Made by a program: the position numbers and the translations under genes. A stretch of 64,000 nt of DNA from Amyelois transitella (lineage: Eukaryota > Arthropoda > Insecta > Lepidoptera > Pyralidae), in NCBI RefSeq assembly GCF_032362555.1, contig NC_083535.1, forward strand, positions 10,292,001 to 10,356,000. Direction: 5' to 3'. How positions within the stretch are numbered: the stretch's first letter is position 1; each line of letters starts with the position of its first letter. Of this stretch, positions 41,501 to 49,406 are shown one piece after another. Under the pieces are notes generated by a model that was not told the DNA's origin, did no database searches, and saw only the letters and a list, made by a program, of their open reading frames with translations.

Positions 41501-44500
41501 TACCTTTACAAACTAGGGCTTGAATGCACACGACTATCAATATAAATCTTCATAACTCTCTTTAAAGTAAATACAAACGAAGGCATGGATTGAACTTACC
41601 TGCATCTAAGTTTCTTGATAACTGGTCTCTGCGGGGTACTATCATGGATCCTAACTTGGGTAGGATCTATTTCTTCACATTCGTCATCATCCTCGAATGG
41701 AATTTGGCCTGTCCTTCTAGCTAAAATAGAATCCATGAACGGGCTATAGATCTGACTAGATGTACCTAAAATATCGTCAATATCTGTATACCGAGATATG
41801 TACCTATCCATATTCTTTGGATAAGATAAATGCCTTCGTCTATATTGACGATTATTCTCATAAGGTGAAGTCCGTCCTCTGTAATCTTCATTCTCTTTAG
41901 GAGTTTCAAGTCCTTCAGGACTTCTTCTATCTCCTAAAGGTTCATCGTCTGGCAAATGAAGCGGGAATGGTGGAACAACTGCAGTTGGTACGTAAACTTC
42001 TACTTCTTCTGAACCCGAACTCTCGCTATCATCTTGCGGCGGTGGAGTAGGTAGTTGCTCGATACCTTCTGGGATGCTTTTTCCACTAGATAGCCACCAC
42101 GGTCTTTCACCAGATTCTACATGTCTTATACGCCTTACTGGAAAACTTTTTTGATCTGATCCAGATTTACTTAAACTACTTTGGACATCAGGTTTATTAC
42201 TTTGGGTAGAGTTTTCATTGCTTGTAAGCCACCAATCTTTCGTGTCGCCGGAATCTATATGCCTTACTTTGTAAAAGTTATATTTTTCACTTTTGTCACT
42301 TTCACTAGACGTTTTTCTAGGTGGTGATAACCTCTCAATACCTTCTGGTATATTAGCACTGCTGTCAAGCCACCATGGCTTTTCATCATCTATAGATTGA
42401 AATTTTGATCCTTGTCTGTTATTGTTTGTATTTTCAACATGATTGGATTTTGGCGTTTGTTCATTTTCACTATTCGATTCCAACCACCAAGCTTTTTCAC
42501 CGGATTCTATGCGTTTAATTTTTTTGCACATAATTTTTTCTGCACTCTGATTTTCACTGCTACTTGTTTTGTTTTGTTTATCGGATTCGGAATCTAACCA
42601 CCAAGCTCTTTCACCAGACTCGATATGCCGTATAGCTTTCAATTGTACTAAATTATCTTCATTCGATGCAATAATATTTTTGCTTTTACTTGACCTATCA
42701 CTTTCCGTTAGAAGATTAGATATATCTTTGCCAGTTGATTCAGATGTAGAATTTTCAGGCCATCGACTATTATCACTGGAGTCTTGATGTCTCATTTTAA
42801 ACAAGTTGGTTACAGGCGCAAGAGCGCGAATCAAAAATGATTTAGCTTCTTCTGCACCTCCTTCATTTTTCGCTGGTGATGATTGTTTTCCTGATTTGTC
42901 GGTTGGTATAGACAACTCATCAGCCGAAGTTCTAGATACATCTTGAGCTTTAGACTTTGATACGGAGTCATCTTCACTTATTGATGATTGTGTAGACAAT
43001 GTTAAACTAGACTCCGGACTATTACTTTCTCTAGATTTGGAATGCTTTAATTTTTGATGGCCATTGTGTATATTACTTGTTGAAGACTTCTTCTGAATAT
43101 TTTTTGGCGGAGAAACAGATGAATCTTTTTGTTTATCGTTTGACTCGCTTGCTTGATCAGAGTCTGTAGAGCTAACAGACTTACTTCGCTTTTTAATAAT
43201 TTTTTTCTTAGATGATGAATCTGATGATGAGTCTGTACTAGATTTTCTTACTTTAATCTTTTTTATTTTGGTAGCTCCATCTGTTTTTGGAGCTTGTGGT
43301 GGCAATTGACTGGTACTATTTTTATTTGATTCTGGTGAGACCAGTTCACTTGTGGTAGTTTGTGGACTTTTTGCTCTCTTGAGTTTTAGGTTTACATTTA
43401 TAATAATTTCGGATGTATCATCGTCTTTGTTATGTTCATAAACTGCAACAATTTCTTGATTTGATTCATTTGATTGATTATTGCCGTTTGAGTTAGTAAC
43501 GGAGATGCTTTTACTGCTATTATTATTATAAGGACTAGAATTATTACTATCTCCTGGCGGTGGTTCTCTGCTGTGACTTCGACTGCTTCTATCATTGTAA
43601 GAATTATTTGGTGCATTTTCACGAAGCGTTGAATATTGTGTAGAATATCTTCCAGCATATCCTGTGTAACTATTTGGGGAATAGTAAGTCCAGTTAGTTG
43701 AAGTTGCTCTTGCCGTGCTACCGAACCTGCTTGTTCTAGTTGAATCATCTAGTCTATCTGATTGAACTTCTTTATCCATCATTTGTGGTCGCTTTTTCAA
43801 TCTAGTAATTGTCTTTTCTGTTGTTTTAGCCATCTCAGCACGTCTACTCCGTACATAAGCAGATGAACCAGGTGGCGTAGGTGATGTATGTCGGGTAATA
43901 ATTGTTACTGATTCGAGTTCATCTTCATTTTTTATTGTGTTTTCCTTATTTTGTAATATATTTTCTCCCTCATTTTTTTCAGGTACACTTTCCATTTTAG
44001 GCAAATGATTTGCGTCTTGGATTAAAATCGATGGTGATATTGGTTTTTCAGTATCGTTTTTAGGAGATTCTACTACATGATTCACTGGAGACACCGATGT
44101 TCTTTTCACTGTAGGGGGACTTCTTAAATAATTTGAAGACAAGCGGTTAGCTATAGCATATCTATTCACGCTAATTTCTGGTTTTGTTTCCGTTCTAGAT
44201 GCAGGTCGGGTATAACTTGAAGTTCTTGGATATAATTTGTAGCTCGACAGGCTACTGTAGCCCGAAGCCTTATCAGTCTTGCTTGGAATGTCTTTTTCGC
44301 GATCCATAGGACTGGGATCTCGGCTTTTTTCTTTATAACTTTTTGTCGTTCTTCTCTCAGGACTCAAATGCCTGGAAGGTCGATTATAACTGTACTTCGA
44401 TGAAGCTGATACCGGACTGACATCTCTACTTTTAGCGATAGAAGGCACAGTGAGTTTCGAGTAATCTTTTTTCTCATATTTGGGAATAGTTTTGTCGCTT

Positions 44501-44712
44501 TTACCGTAGCTGGAATATCGGCTGGCGATGGTAGAGATGGGTGTTTCGTCTTTAGTTCGTTCGGGGCTGAGTATGGGGATGCTTGAGGACTTGTAAGAAG
44601 GGGTGGTGGTGATGTATTTGGCGGTGACTGAGGTCGGCCGGTCGGTCGCCACGCTGGAAGTGGACGAGCTGCGCCCGGTGTCTCGGCTGCGGCCGTAAGA
44701 TGACGAATCATA
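8028..44712 (-). CDS. Fhos: FHOD-family formin, giant isoform with a long disordered N-terminal region (5' incomplete)
   Basis: The 3113-base exon 44712-41600 begins in phase 0 and ends in phase 2. Two alternative small exons (41218-41185 and 41145-41034) each accept phase 2 and leave phase 0, the phase required by the GTPase-binding exon at 19373. Joined that way, at least 2182 residues (or 2208 with the other exon) would be made. No start codon is visible upstream: the exon opens [17 protein letters not shown] after a good acceptor (tcctttccag), so at least one 5' coding exon is missing or unrecognised. Linkage to Fhos is inferred from strand, phase and absence of any other downstream acceptor; the big exon could instead belong to a separate gene nested in the locus. 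Confidence 0.55.
8440..8494 (-). CDS. Fhos: Fhos 55-nt cassette exon after the DAD
   Basis: Flanked by a good acceptor (tttcag) and a strong donor (CCGG/gtaagtg). Read in phase 1 it gives [18 protein letters not shown], continuing the DAD in the way human FHOD1 continues with RRTLKSG. At 55 bases it is not a multiple of three, so including or skipping it changes the C-terminus of the protein. Both outcomes stay open to a stop in the terminal exon. Confidence 0.6.
9385..9500 (-). CDS. Fhos: Fhos autoregulatory (DAD) exon
   Basis: The acceptor (tattccag) is followed by [19 protein letters not shown] and then a strongly basic run with [19 protein letters not shown]. Human FHOD1 has SDTSDEIMDLLVQSV followed by ARERKRSRGNRKS at its C-terminus, so the match is in order and composition. 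The DAD binds the N-terminal DID to close the formin. Donor AACT/gtaaga at 9385. It joins the 10259-10114 exon in phase 2 (codon TG+T). Confidence 0.75.
9621..10015. repeat. Cluster of unrelated inverted repeats in the last long Fhos intron
   Basis: Perfect arms at 9621-9639/9655-9673 (19 bp, gttctggtcaggtcaagaa), 9714-9728/9744-9758 (15 bp, actcatacccaggga) and a 32-base perfect palindrome at 9933-9964 centred on gctaattagc; a smaller one (aatgttg/caacatt) lies near 9987-10005. All are within the intron 9501-10113. Confidence 0.85.
10101..10259 (-). CDS. Fhos: Fhos exon before the DAD, with an alternative in-frame stop
   Basis: Acceptor ttttgcag before 10259. The exon reads [19 protein letters not shown] then [18 protein letters not shown]; human FHOD1 has DADSHASMKSLL followed by NRRSRG in the same place. 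The splice donor to the DAD exon is weak (ACTTG/gtattt at 10114/10113). If it is not used, the frame runs 11 more bases to a TAA (10103-10101), giving a protein ending SETWYLY without the DAD. Confidence 0.7.
   Translation of the reverse strand, partial: VANYTNKNGDNSADSALKELLKTDADSHSLTEGRRKSNTRRPLIKSETWYLY
10575..12353 (-). CDS. Fhos: Fhos FH2 domain exons
   Basis: Five exons (12353-12147, 11870-11751, 11635-11378, 11204-10990, 10767-10575) encode most of the FH2 domain, the dimeric ring that caps and elongates actin barbed ends. Conserved blocks in order: [71 protein letters not shown] with [13 protein letters not shown] (the lasso/post region conserved in all formins), [20 protein letters not shown], then [14 protein letters not shown] and [16 protein letters not shown]. 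All junctions are in phase. No truncation or missing core block was seen. Confidence 0.92.
12555..13451 (-). CDS. Fhos: Fhos linker, FH1 prolines and start of FH2
   Basis: Two exons, 13451-13158 and 13081-12555, split by a 76-base intron (13157-13082, g/gttgta...tttcag). The first has a conserved helical patch ([19 protein letters not shown]). The second has LCDLDFSEL (human FHOD1 IGDLDFSDL), then FH1 tracts [20 protein letters not shown] and PAPPPKPSF that bind profilin-actin, then [11 protein letters not shown], which opens the FH2 domain, and [12 protein letters not shown]. The FH1 is short compared with diaphanous formins, as is usual in FHOD. The donor into the next exon is AAA/gtgggt at 12555. 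Confidence 0.85.
13618..14261 (-). CDS. Fhos: Fhos linker exons between DID and FH1
   Basis: Exons 14261-14161 ([17 protein letters not shown]) and 13926-13618 ([15 protein letters not shown], then [19 protein letters not shown]). They are basic, low in hydrophobic residues and probably mostly unstructured apart from the short arginine-rich helix. Phases 2/1 and 1/1 join cleanly on both sides. Confidence 0.8.
14418..15849 (-). CDS. Fhos: Fhos diaphanous-inhibitory (DID) exons
   Basis: Exons 15849-15791, 15437-15253 and 14899-14418 encode the armadillo-like [112 protein letters not shown]. These match human FHOD1 (RRSLFSLKQIFQEDKDLV, LRALGQLMLFVDGM, VVKTALKLLLVFVEY) almost block for block. 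The DID holds the DAD in the inactive state. This is the best-conserved part of the gene. Confidence 0.93.
16630..16877 (-). CDS. Fhos: Fhos proximal first exons (short isoform start)
   Basis: ATGGCG at 16877-16872 is followed at once by a consensus donor (gtaagt). A 99-base intron ends tactgtag, and the next exon (16772-16630) continues AAA ATG AAT CAA in the same frame, giving [19 protein letters not shown] and an acidic end ([12 protein letters not shown]) before donor GAAGA/gtgagt. Either ATG could start translation. A promoter upstream (about 16.9-17.1 kb) is inferred only. Confidence 0.65.
16878..19263. other. Fhos: Fhos intron and proximal promoter region
   Basis: G+C rises near 16985-17075 and 18110-18180 (the latter with ccaatcagcg), which may be regulatory. 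A decayed Helitron-like piece lies at about 17320-17400 (ends gggcgaagctgcg). Otherwise AT-rich with no coding signal. Confidence 0.4.
19264..19373 (-). CDS. Fhos: Fhos exon for second half of the GTPase-binding domain
   Basis: Acceptor ttttgcag, donor GACAA/gtaagt. It encodes [20 protein letters not shown] then an acidic stretch ([12 protein letters not shown]). Human FHOD1 at this place has CALQVSPSGYYLDTELSLEE. It enters in phase 0, so it can follow the 26.5-kb exon or either small exon at 41 kb. Confidence 0.85.
19515..19640 (-). repeat. Dispersed lepidopteran repeat, family D copy
   Basis: Holds cacgcctctttcccgg, ggggtaggcagagacta, ccacttgccacgatct and cttcgcttcatccacattc, an order I recognise from many lepidopteran genomes. 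A second, reverse-oriented copy lies at about 52915-53035. Confidence 0.7.
20374..20577. mobile_element. Helitron-like non-autonomous element copy
   Basis: Begins ggctatcctactaatattat, contains aaatgcgctagtttgtttgt and cgcaaaaactactgaaccga, and ends in GC-rich gtcgcgggcggcc followed by ctagta. This layout is typical of the abundant lepidopteran Helitron-like repeats (CTAG-type end after a short hairpin). Assignment to a named family is from memory. Shorter decayed copies lie at about 4130-4260, 17320-17400, 57360-57545 and 60890-60995. Confidence 0.6.
21255..21480. repeat. Dispersed repeat, family B copy, with a perfect 26-bp inverted repeat
   Basis: Contains gactttttcaggaagcgact, gacccgtattggatc and gcaggtttcctcacgat, the same order as at about 60050-60180. 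Inside it, arms 21400-21425 and 21430-21455 are perfect reverse complements around a 4-base loop (ttgc). Confidence 0.75.
21600..23060. other. Decayed mobile-element-like region in the Fhos intron
   Basis: Higher G+C than surroundings, with several broken open frames on both strands (22172-22926). No domain recognised. The phrase accgggactaac recurs at about 6252. Likely an old element remnant. Confidence 0.3.
24690..25311. repeat. 311-bp tandem duplication, two copies
   Basis: Copy 1 starts aaacacggtcagtttctgat at 24690, copy 2 starts aaacacggtcaatttctgat at 25001. They run in step to gcatgcattaaaataattat with only a handful of differences. Located in the Fhos intron between 26294 and 19373. 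No coding potential. Confidence 0.9.
26294..26530 (-). CDS. Fhos: Fhos first coding exon with first half of GTPase-binding domain
   Basis: [15 protein letters not shown] leads into [19 protein letters not shown] and [18 protein letters not shown], then donor CACAGG/gtaagt (26294/26293). It matches the extreme N-terminus of vertebrate FHOD proteins, so this is a genuine alternative first exon and not an internal one. No acceptor is needed: an in-frame TAG lies 27 bases before the ATG. Confidence 0.85.
26640..26930 (-). promoter_or_regulatory. Fhos: Candidate promoter of the GTPase-binding-domain isoform
   Basis: Just upstream of the 26.5-kb exon. Direct repeat ttttgtcatgcgat at about 26687 and 26760, an inverted pair tgtcgaaacacgt (near 26804) / acgtgtttcggca (near 26885) and an E-box cacgtg within the latter. 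G+C is higher than in flanking intron. Function inferred from position only. Confidence 0.35.
26931..41033. other. Fhos: Large Fhos intron
   Basis: AT-rich. Contains family A repeats at about 33326-33467 and 38980-39045, a 53-base tandem repeat near 30878-30980, a (CA) run at about 30394, a GC-rich patch at 27750-27910 that looks like an old repeat, and a CRE-like tgacgtca at about 40664. No exon with both splice sites and coding sense was found, though small exons could be missed. Confidence 0.4.
33326..33467 (-). repeat. Dispersed repeat, family A, near-complete copy
   Basis: Reads catacatacatacatac, ggtcacgtctatatccctt, ggtagacagagccaacagtc, tgaatggccacgttcagcta, tagaattgagattcaaatag and ends gtgacaggttgcta. 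Best preserved copy in minus orientation. Confidence 0.8.
41034..41145 (-). CDS. Fhos: Fhos alternative exon B (112 nt)
   Basis: Acceptor with pyrimidine run (tttatttttcatcaatacatag) and donor TTCGAG/gtaggg. Entered in phase 2 it reads through 37 codons, [19 protein letters not shown] then [18 protein letters not shown], leaving phase 0. This fits the end of the big exon (phase 2) and the GTPase-binding exon at 19373 (phase 0). It cannot follow the 34-nt exon in frame. No family recognised for the peptide. Confidence 0.45.
41185..41218 (-). CDS. Fhos: Fhos alternative exon A (34 nt)
   Basis: Acceptor gcatttcag and donor ATCAG/gtgagc. Joined to the big exon (TGC AG + G) it gives [12 protein letters not shown] and leaves phase 0. 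The acidic product resembles the loop composition of the following exon. Same entry and exit phase as exon B. Confidence 0.5.
41600..44712 (-). CDS. Fhos: Giant disordered-region exon, probably Fhos long isoform
   Basis: A single 3113-base exon, 1037 codons. Serine, lysine, asparagine and glutamate dominate, with SP/TP sites and basic runs ([29 protein letters not shown]), so it is intrinsically disordered and probably phosphorylated. Near the C-terminal third a short motif recurs about six times: an arginine/isoleucine lead, ESGE or DSGD, then a tryptophan pair and leucine ([53 protein letters not shown]), with [18 protein letters not shown] following two of them. The end is [10 protein letters not shown]...VIKKLRCR before donor TGCAG/gtaagt. 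Function unknown; targeting to muscle or cytoskeletal structures is only a guess. Confidence 0.7.
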
Positions 44713-44998
44713 CTGGAAAGGAGATAAAAGATAATGAGTTTTGTTATCTTTCCAGCAGCTACATGGATTAAAGATGCTAAAAGTATATTACCAAAAAAGT
44801 CACAAATTAATAAAATCTTTTCTTATAAATAAACCTTAAAATCTTCTACTGCAAATTAGGTATTGTATTTTCTTACTTTTTTGATCTGCCCAAATCGTGC
44901 CGAACATGATTAATATATCAGAATTTAAATACGTTATCAAAGTTAAACAGATCGGCTGAAGAGAAAGTATATATCGTATAATACCTACAAATAGGTTC
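44713..44998. other. Fhos: Fhos intron between the giant exon and the piggyBac insertion
   Basis: Starts with the acceptor of the giant exon (tcctttccag, minus strand). Nothing else seen. Confidence 0.5.
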
Positions 44999-46359
44999 TT
45001 AACCTTTAAGTACCGACGTGTGGTCTGACAGACACTCTCGTAGGTCAGGAAGTCTAGTTACATAGGTTAGCGAATACGTATCTCCCCGTGCTTCTCTCTA
45101 CCCCTCGGTCAGTCGCCCGGCATCGTTCATGGAGAGTGGCTATGTCGGCGCAAGCGGTTCCGGTAAGTTAATAGCTTTATAAGATCGCGAGTGGTCTGTC
45201 AGACCACTCGTCTGTACTTGTGTAACTTTTTTTGAATATGACTTTTGTCAGATAATATAGTTTTTTTCTTTTTTATACAGTTGCTTATAAAAATGGATAA
45301 GCCAGGTACTTCGGGCATAAAATGAGCAACCACTAGCGAAAATAAAAGTGCTCCTCCCATGAAGAAAACTTACCAAACAAGGCCTCAAAATAAAGACCAT
45401 GCAGAAATTTTAACGGAATGGCTAAATGAGAGTTCAGAATCCGACTGTTATGAAATTGACCCGAAAACCCTTTCATCTATGCATCACAACGAACAATTAA
45501 ATGAAGAAAACAATAAACCGTAAATTATATCTTACTATAATTCCACAAAGGGTGGGGTTATTTCCATTTATAATACTAGTCGGCGAACACAGCGTTGGTC
45601 AATGGCAATATTTTTCCGAATGTTAGACCTAAGCGCCATAAATGCAGGTATTTTGTACAATTTCACCGAGCATAAAAAATAGAAGACAGATCTGTCTTCT
45701 TGAAACTACTAGCAAGATCTCTAGTCGTTCCAAAAATGCAGCGCCGCTGTCTAAATAAACATCTACCAAGAGAGTTACGTTTGTCCATAAAAAGGGTTCT
45801 TGGGTCAGCAACACCAAAAAATGTAACAGTTAATGAAGAAGAGGGTAGTCACACCAGAAAACTCTGTCACAACCTTACAAATGTGACTCTTGTAAGAAAC
45901 ATGTGTGCCTACAATGCAGCAAACCTGTTTGCAAAAAGTGTTTGTAAACTTTGATAGTTCCTACCATTTGGTGCCTTGTTATTTACAAGAAAATTGTCTT
46001 TAGCATATAATTTTATATATTATTTTGCTTATGTGATTATTTATCTTTAAGAAAAAAGGACATTTGAAATGTTTTTATAGTTTTTTGATTAATAATAATT
46101 AGTAAGATAAAAGTAACGTTTTTCGTCCAAAGAATTTGAGACTGTAATTTAGTAGTTAAATTATTAATAATAAATGGTTGTACTACTAATTTTTTTTTCA
46201 TTTATTCAATAACTAAATACATATAGAATTCCTAGAAATATTTATTTACATATAATATTAATAAACATAAAAGATTTCTTTATTAAAGCTCTGGTGGTCT
46301 AGCAGACCTCACGTCGGTACTTAAGTAACTAAAATAGCACGTCGGTACTTAAAGGTTAA
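44999..46359 (+). mobile_element. Internally deleted piggyBac-family transposon
   Basis: TTAA at both ends (44999-45002 and 46356-46359), the invariant piggyBac target site. The 18-bp terminal inverted repeats are perfect (cctttaagtaccgacgtg at 45003; its complement ends at 46355), and a second partial copy lies at 46307-46325. Internal inverted motifs (gtggtctgacagac) flank the left end. The plus-strand remains of a transposase are broken by stops: an N-terminal acidic part, the block STKGGV, SRRTQRWSMAIFFRMLDLSAINA typical of the piggyBac DDD domain end, and the cysteine-rich C-terminus (CDSCKKHVCLQC, then CKKCL stop at about 45950). Most of the catalytic middle is missing, so it is non-autonomous. 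Confidence 0.9.
45357..45952 (+). pseudogene. piggyBac transposase remnant
   Basis: Open pieces in more than one frame, interrupted by stops: an N-terminal piece with EWLNESSESDCYEIDPKTL, a piece with YNSTKGGV through AINAGILYNF, and a C-terminal zinc-binding cysteine cluster ending KKCL. The catalytic aspartate region between the first and second pieces is absent, so no active enzyme can be made from it. Confidence 0.8.
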
Positions 46360-47299
46360 TAACGTCGAATAAACGAATTATAAATAGTACCTACTTGTTT
46401 TCTTTTTAGTATCCACATTCATCCGCCTATAACGAAAATAATTATAAATAAACTACATTGCTCTAACAATGAACCAGATACCTACCTTACTAAATATTGA
46501 ATGGAGGAACGAAACAGCTACTAAATTTTATGTTGCTGTAACATAAGATCCATTTTCATCATTCAACACTATCACACATGAAGACACGCATTTTGCAGCT
46601 TAAAATAACCAAGGGAATGTGTGTAGAGGCGCTTAGCATTCGGTTTCCCACTTTTCATTCAATTATGACCTTTAACTTGTTCACCATAAGAACGCAGGAT
46701 TAAAAAGGATTTTCGAAGCTTGTACGGATTTTATTGAGCTCTCTGCTTTCTGGGCATTTAAGGGCTTGAACCAGACTGATTAATAGTAGGCTAAGGATAT
46801 GAATCCAACGCGGTTTATAGCATCTCATTTATTAAAATTTTCTTGGTTATCTATTGGGGCAATTGGAATAAAACGGACTTTTATTTACAAACCTAATTTA
46901 CTGAATAGTAACAACACATTTATCAGTGCAGATACAATTTTATTGAGCTTTTGCTTCCTGTTTCGCTGGAGCACATTACCATAATTCGCTAATCCCATTG
47001 TAATTATTTTATTTTTGGATGGCTGATTACAACGTGACTTGTAATGTGCCATCCATTACAAGTCATGTTGTACTCGTAAGTAATCTATGTCCTCACATCC
47101 CAGCGGAGTTTTGGGGAGTGACCGCGTTAGGAACATAGGTACACTTTCGCGGACAAAATGCAAAAGATCCTTCATCGTCGAAATTATCAGATACAGTATA
47201 ATGTAATTTATTAATTTTTTGCTCGTTTAACAGCAGGTAATTGGATATATAACAATTAATGGAAACGGGTTATTTTTGTGCAGAAACATACATGAGGCG
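46360..47299. other. Fhos: Fhos intron between two transposons
   Basis: AT-rich with one imperfect hairpin (47029-47046/47054-47071). No coding exon recognised. Confidence 0.4.
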
Positions 47300-48508
47300 T
47301 CTAGTTTCAAAGTCCGCTAAAAGACTTTTTTATAAAAATTGAGGTAATAGATAAAAATGGCGCCAGTACGTATTCTTTTTATGATGTCATTATCATTTCT
47401 CATCAAAACCTGGCAAAACCTTTAGAAATTTGCACTCAAAACTTTACCTTCATTGCAAATCCCGCTAAAATACGTGTTGTTTACTTCAGAATCCGCTAAA
47501 AAGAAATTAGCCAATGACAGCGCGGTATTGTGATCACGTGTCATTCAAAACAGTATGGCAGTTTTTTTATCTCTATGAAAGGTTGCTCCGGTTTTTTATT
47601 GTTTTTAATAAGAAAACATGGAGAATTTAGTTCAATTTGTGCAAAAATGTGATCCTAAGGAAGCGCGGAAGAAACTACGCGACATTCCTTCATGGAAACG
47701 CACTAAGGAAACTCGAAAACTGTAGGTAAAAAGTTACTGTAAAACTACTTTCAAAGTGCTTTGATGGTGTTATGCACAATGAGTAATTAGTATAGTTACA
47801 TATTGTAGGTACATTAATTTTTCAGTTAACACGTACTTACAAAGTACCTTCATTATATTTAGTTTTAATATTCACATTTAATTTTAATATCAACCTGATA
47901 TTTAACGTTTAAGGATTGTTAAATTAACTACCGACTTCGTACTTAGTATTGAATACTGTCTAGTAAAAAAATAAATGATATAATGATGCGTATGACACGT
48001 CCACGCTTCTTGAAAATTAATCTGATAATAAACAATGGAATAAAATCGAATAATGCGTGGTATGTACTACCTGACATAATCCATTCACATTAATGCTTTT
48101 ACCTGCTTTTTCCAATGATAGTAATAAAACTGCTAATATTTTATTTATTATTTTGTTTTATTTTTAAAACCAAAATTTATTCACTTACTGTCTTGTCCGT
48201 ATTGCATAACGCTTTTTATTTCTAATCCCTGTTTGCAACAAATCCCTCTAAAATTCTTGACGTTTCTTTCAAACTCCCTTTAAATTGATTGTTCGTAGCA
48301 AAATACGCCATAATGAAAATATTTTACGTTATATTTAAAATTATAACATGCATTTCCAAATAATTAGGTTAGTTCCGGTATTACCAGAGTAGAATCCACA
48401 AAACCTGCTAGTATTTTTTGTCTTAGTGGTAAATTTAATACAAAAAAAACGTTTTTTATATATTCCTTAAATTTTTGAAACAGCGTTTTAGCGGACTTTG
48501 ATACTAGA
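47300..48508. mobile_element. 1.2-kb DNA transposon-like element with 23-bp terminal inverted repeats
   Basis: Left end tctagtttcaaagtccgcta at 47300 and right end, read on the minus strand, tctagtatcaaagtccgcta from 48508: 22 of 23 bases match. The core ccgctaaaa recurs inside at about 47462 and 47493, suggesting subterminal transposase-binding sites. A 34-codon plus-strand frame starts at 47619 (MENLVQFVQKCDPKEARKK). No clear target-site duplication and no recognised transposase domain. Confidence 0.65.
47619..47726 (+). CDS. Short basic frame inside the TIR element, possibly its first exon
   Basis: The ATG follows aaaac. 35 residues begin MENLVQFVQKCDPKEARKKL, continue RDIPSWKRTKETRKL and stop at TAG, immediately followed by gtaaaa, which could be a splice donor. 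Strongly basic; may be the remnant N-terminus of an element-encoded protein. Family not recognised. Confidence 0.35.
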
Positions 48509-49333
48509 TGACTCACATATATATACAGCTTTTTAAAATATTTTAGTCTTTCTAATTGCTGAGATTTTTATTAATTCGCACAAACTAAGTTGCGAATATA
48601 AACTAGAAGAACTACCTAGGCAATTAGTTTGTTTTTCATAAAAAGTTCGTAAATAAAACGAAATGCTTAAAGGGAATATTTTTGACGTGGCATGCATGTT
48701 ATTAGCAGTATACCGCATAAACTTAGCGTAGAGTCACTGCAATGTTGCCAACATAACGGCGCTAAATCTAGCGCATATTTGGCCATGTTAGCGCCAAAAA
48801 TTCGGGGTTTAGAGCCTAGCCTAGCGCCAATTTTCAGTAAGTAATGTTTTCAAAGTATGTAGGTATATTTAGGATTTCAAGCAATTTAAGACTTAAGAGG
48901 TAAAAATCGAAATAGGCAACTAAAAAAAAGGTCGATAGAAAATAAGTTTTAACTCAAATTATTAATTTAGTTCATGAAGAAATATATTTTATTGCTCATC
49001 AAAATTGTCTCTAGGTCCAAGTTAGCGCTTTTTCGATGGTGATCGTTGGTAACAGTGCTGATGGCTATATTCGTGTCTTATGACTGTAATTAACACACAG
49101 GGGAACATGCAGGACCTTTTTATTGCATATCAACAAGATGCCAATTATCTGCCATTTTATGACAGTGTTTTACTACAATAATACGAATTATAGTCGCAAT
49201 ATTTTTTCGCGGATTACTACTTTGAATGTAACTACGTTGAAGTATTAATATAACGTATAGGAGTAACATAATATATAAGAGGAAGTATAAGGGGTGGTTA
49301 GTGATTAGTATTTTGACCGATACTTACATAATT

Positions 49334-49406
49334 TCTGAAGGACATTGTGTAACTCTAACTTGTGTCCATGAGCTAAGATCCCAGGAGACCTCAAGAAAAT
49401 CTGGAA
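49334..49406 (-). other. Candidate 73-nt spliced exon of unknown membership
   Basis: Strong acceptor (tttttaattttccag) and donor (TTAT/gtaagtat). Two frames are open: IFLRSPGILAHGHKLELHN... and FLEVSWDLSSWTQVRVTQ.... Neither leaves phase 0, so it does not join the giant exon directly. It may be a 5' non-coding exon or belong to an unseen transcript. Confidence 0.3.

Noticed and set aside
43398-44711. Additional minus-strand frames within the giant exon (43398-43748 and 44364-44711)
   Set aside because: Out-of-frame shadows of the 1037-codon exon; low-complexity composition, no splice support.
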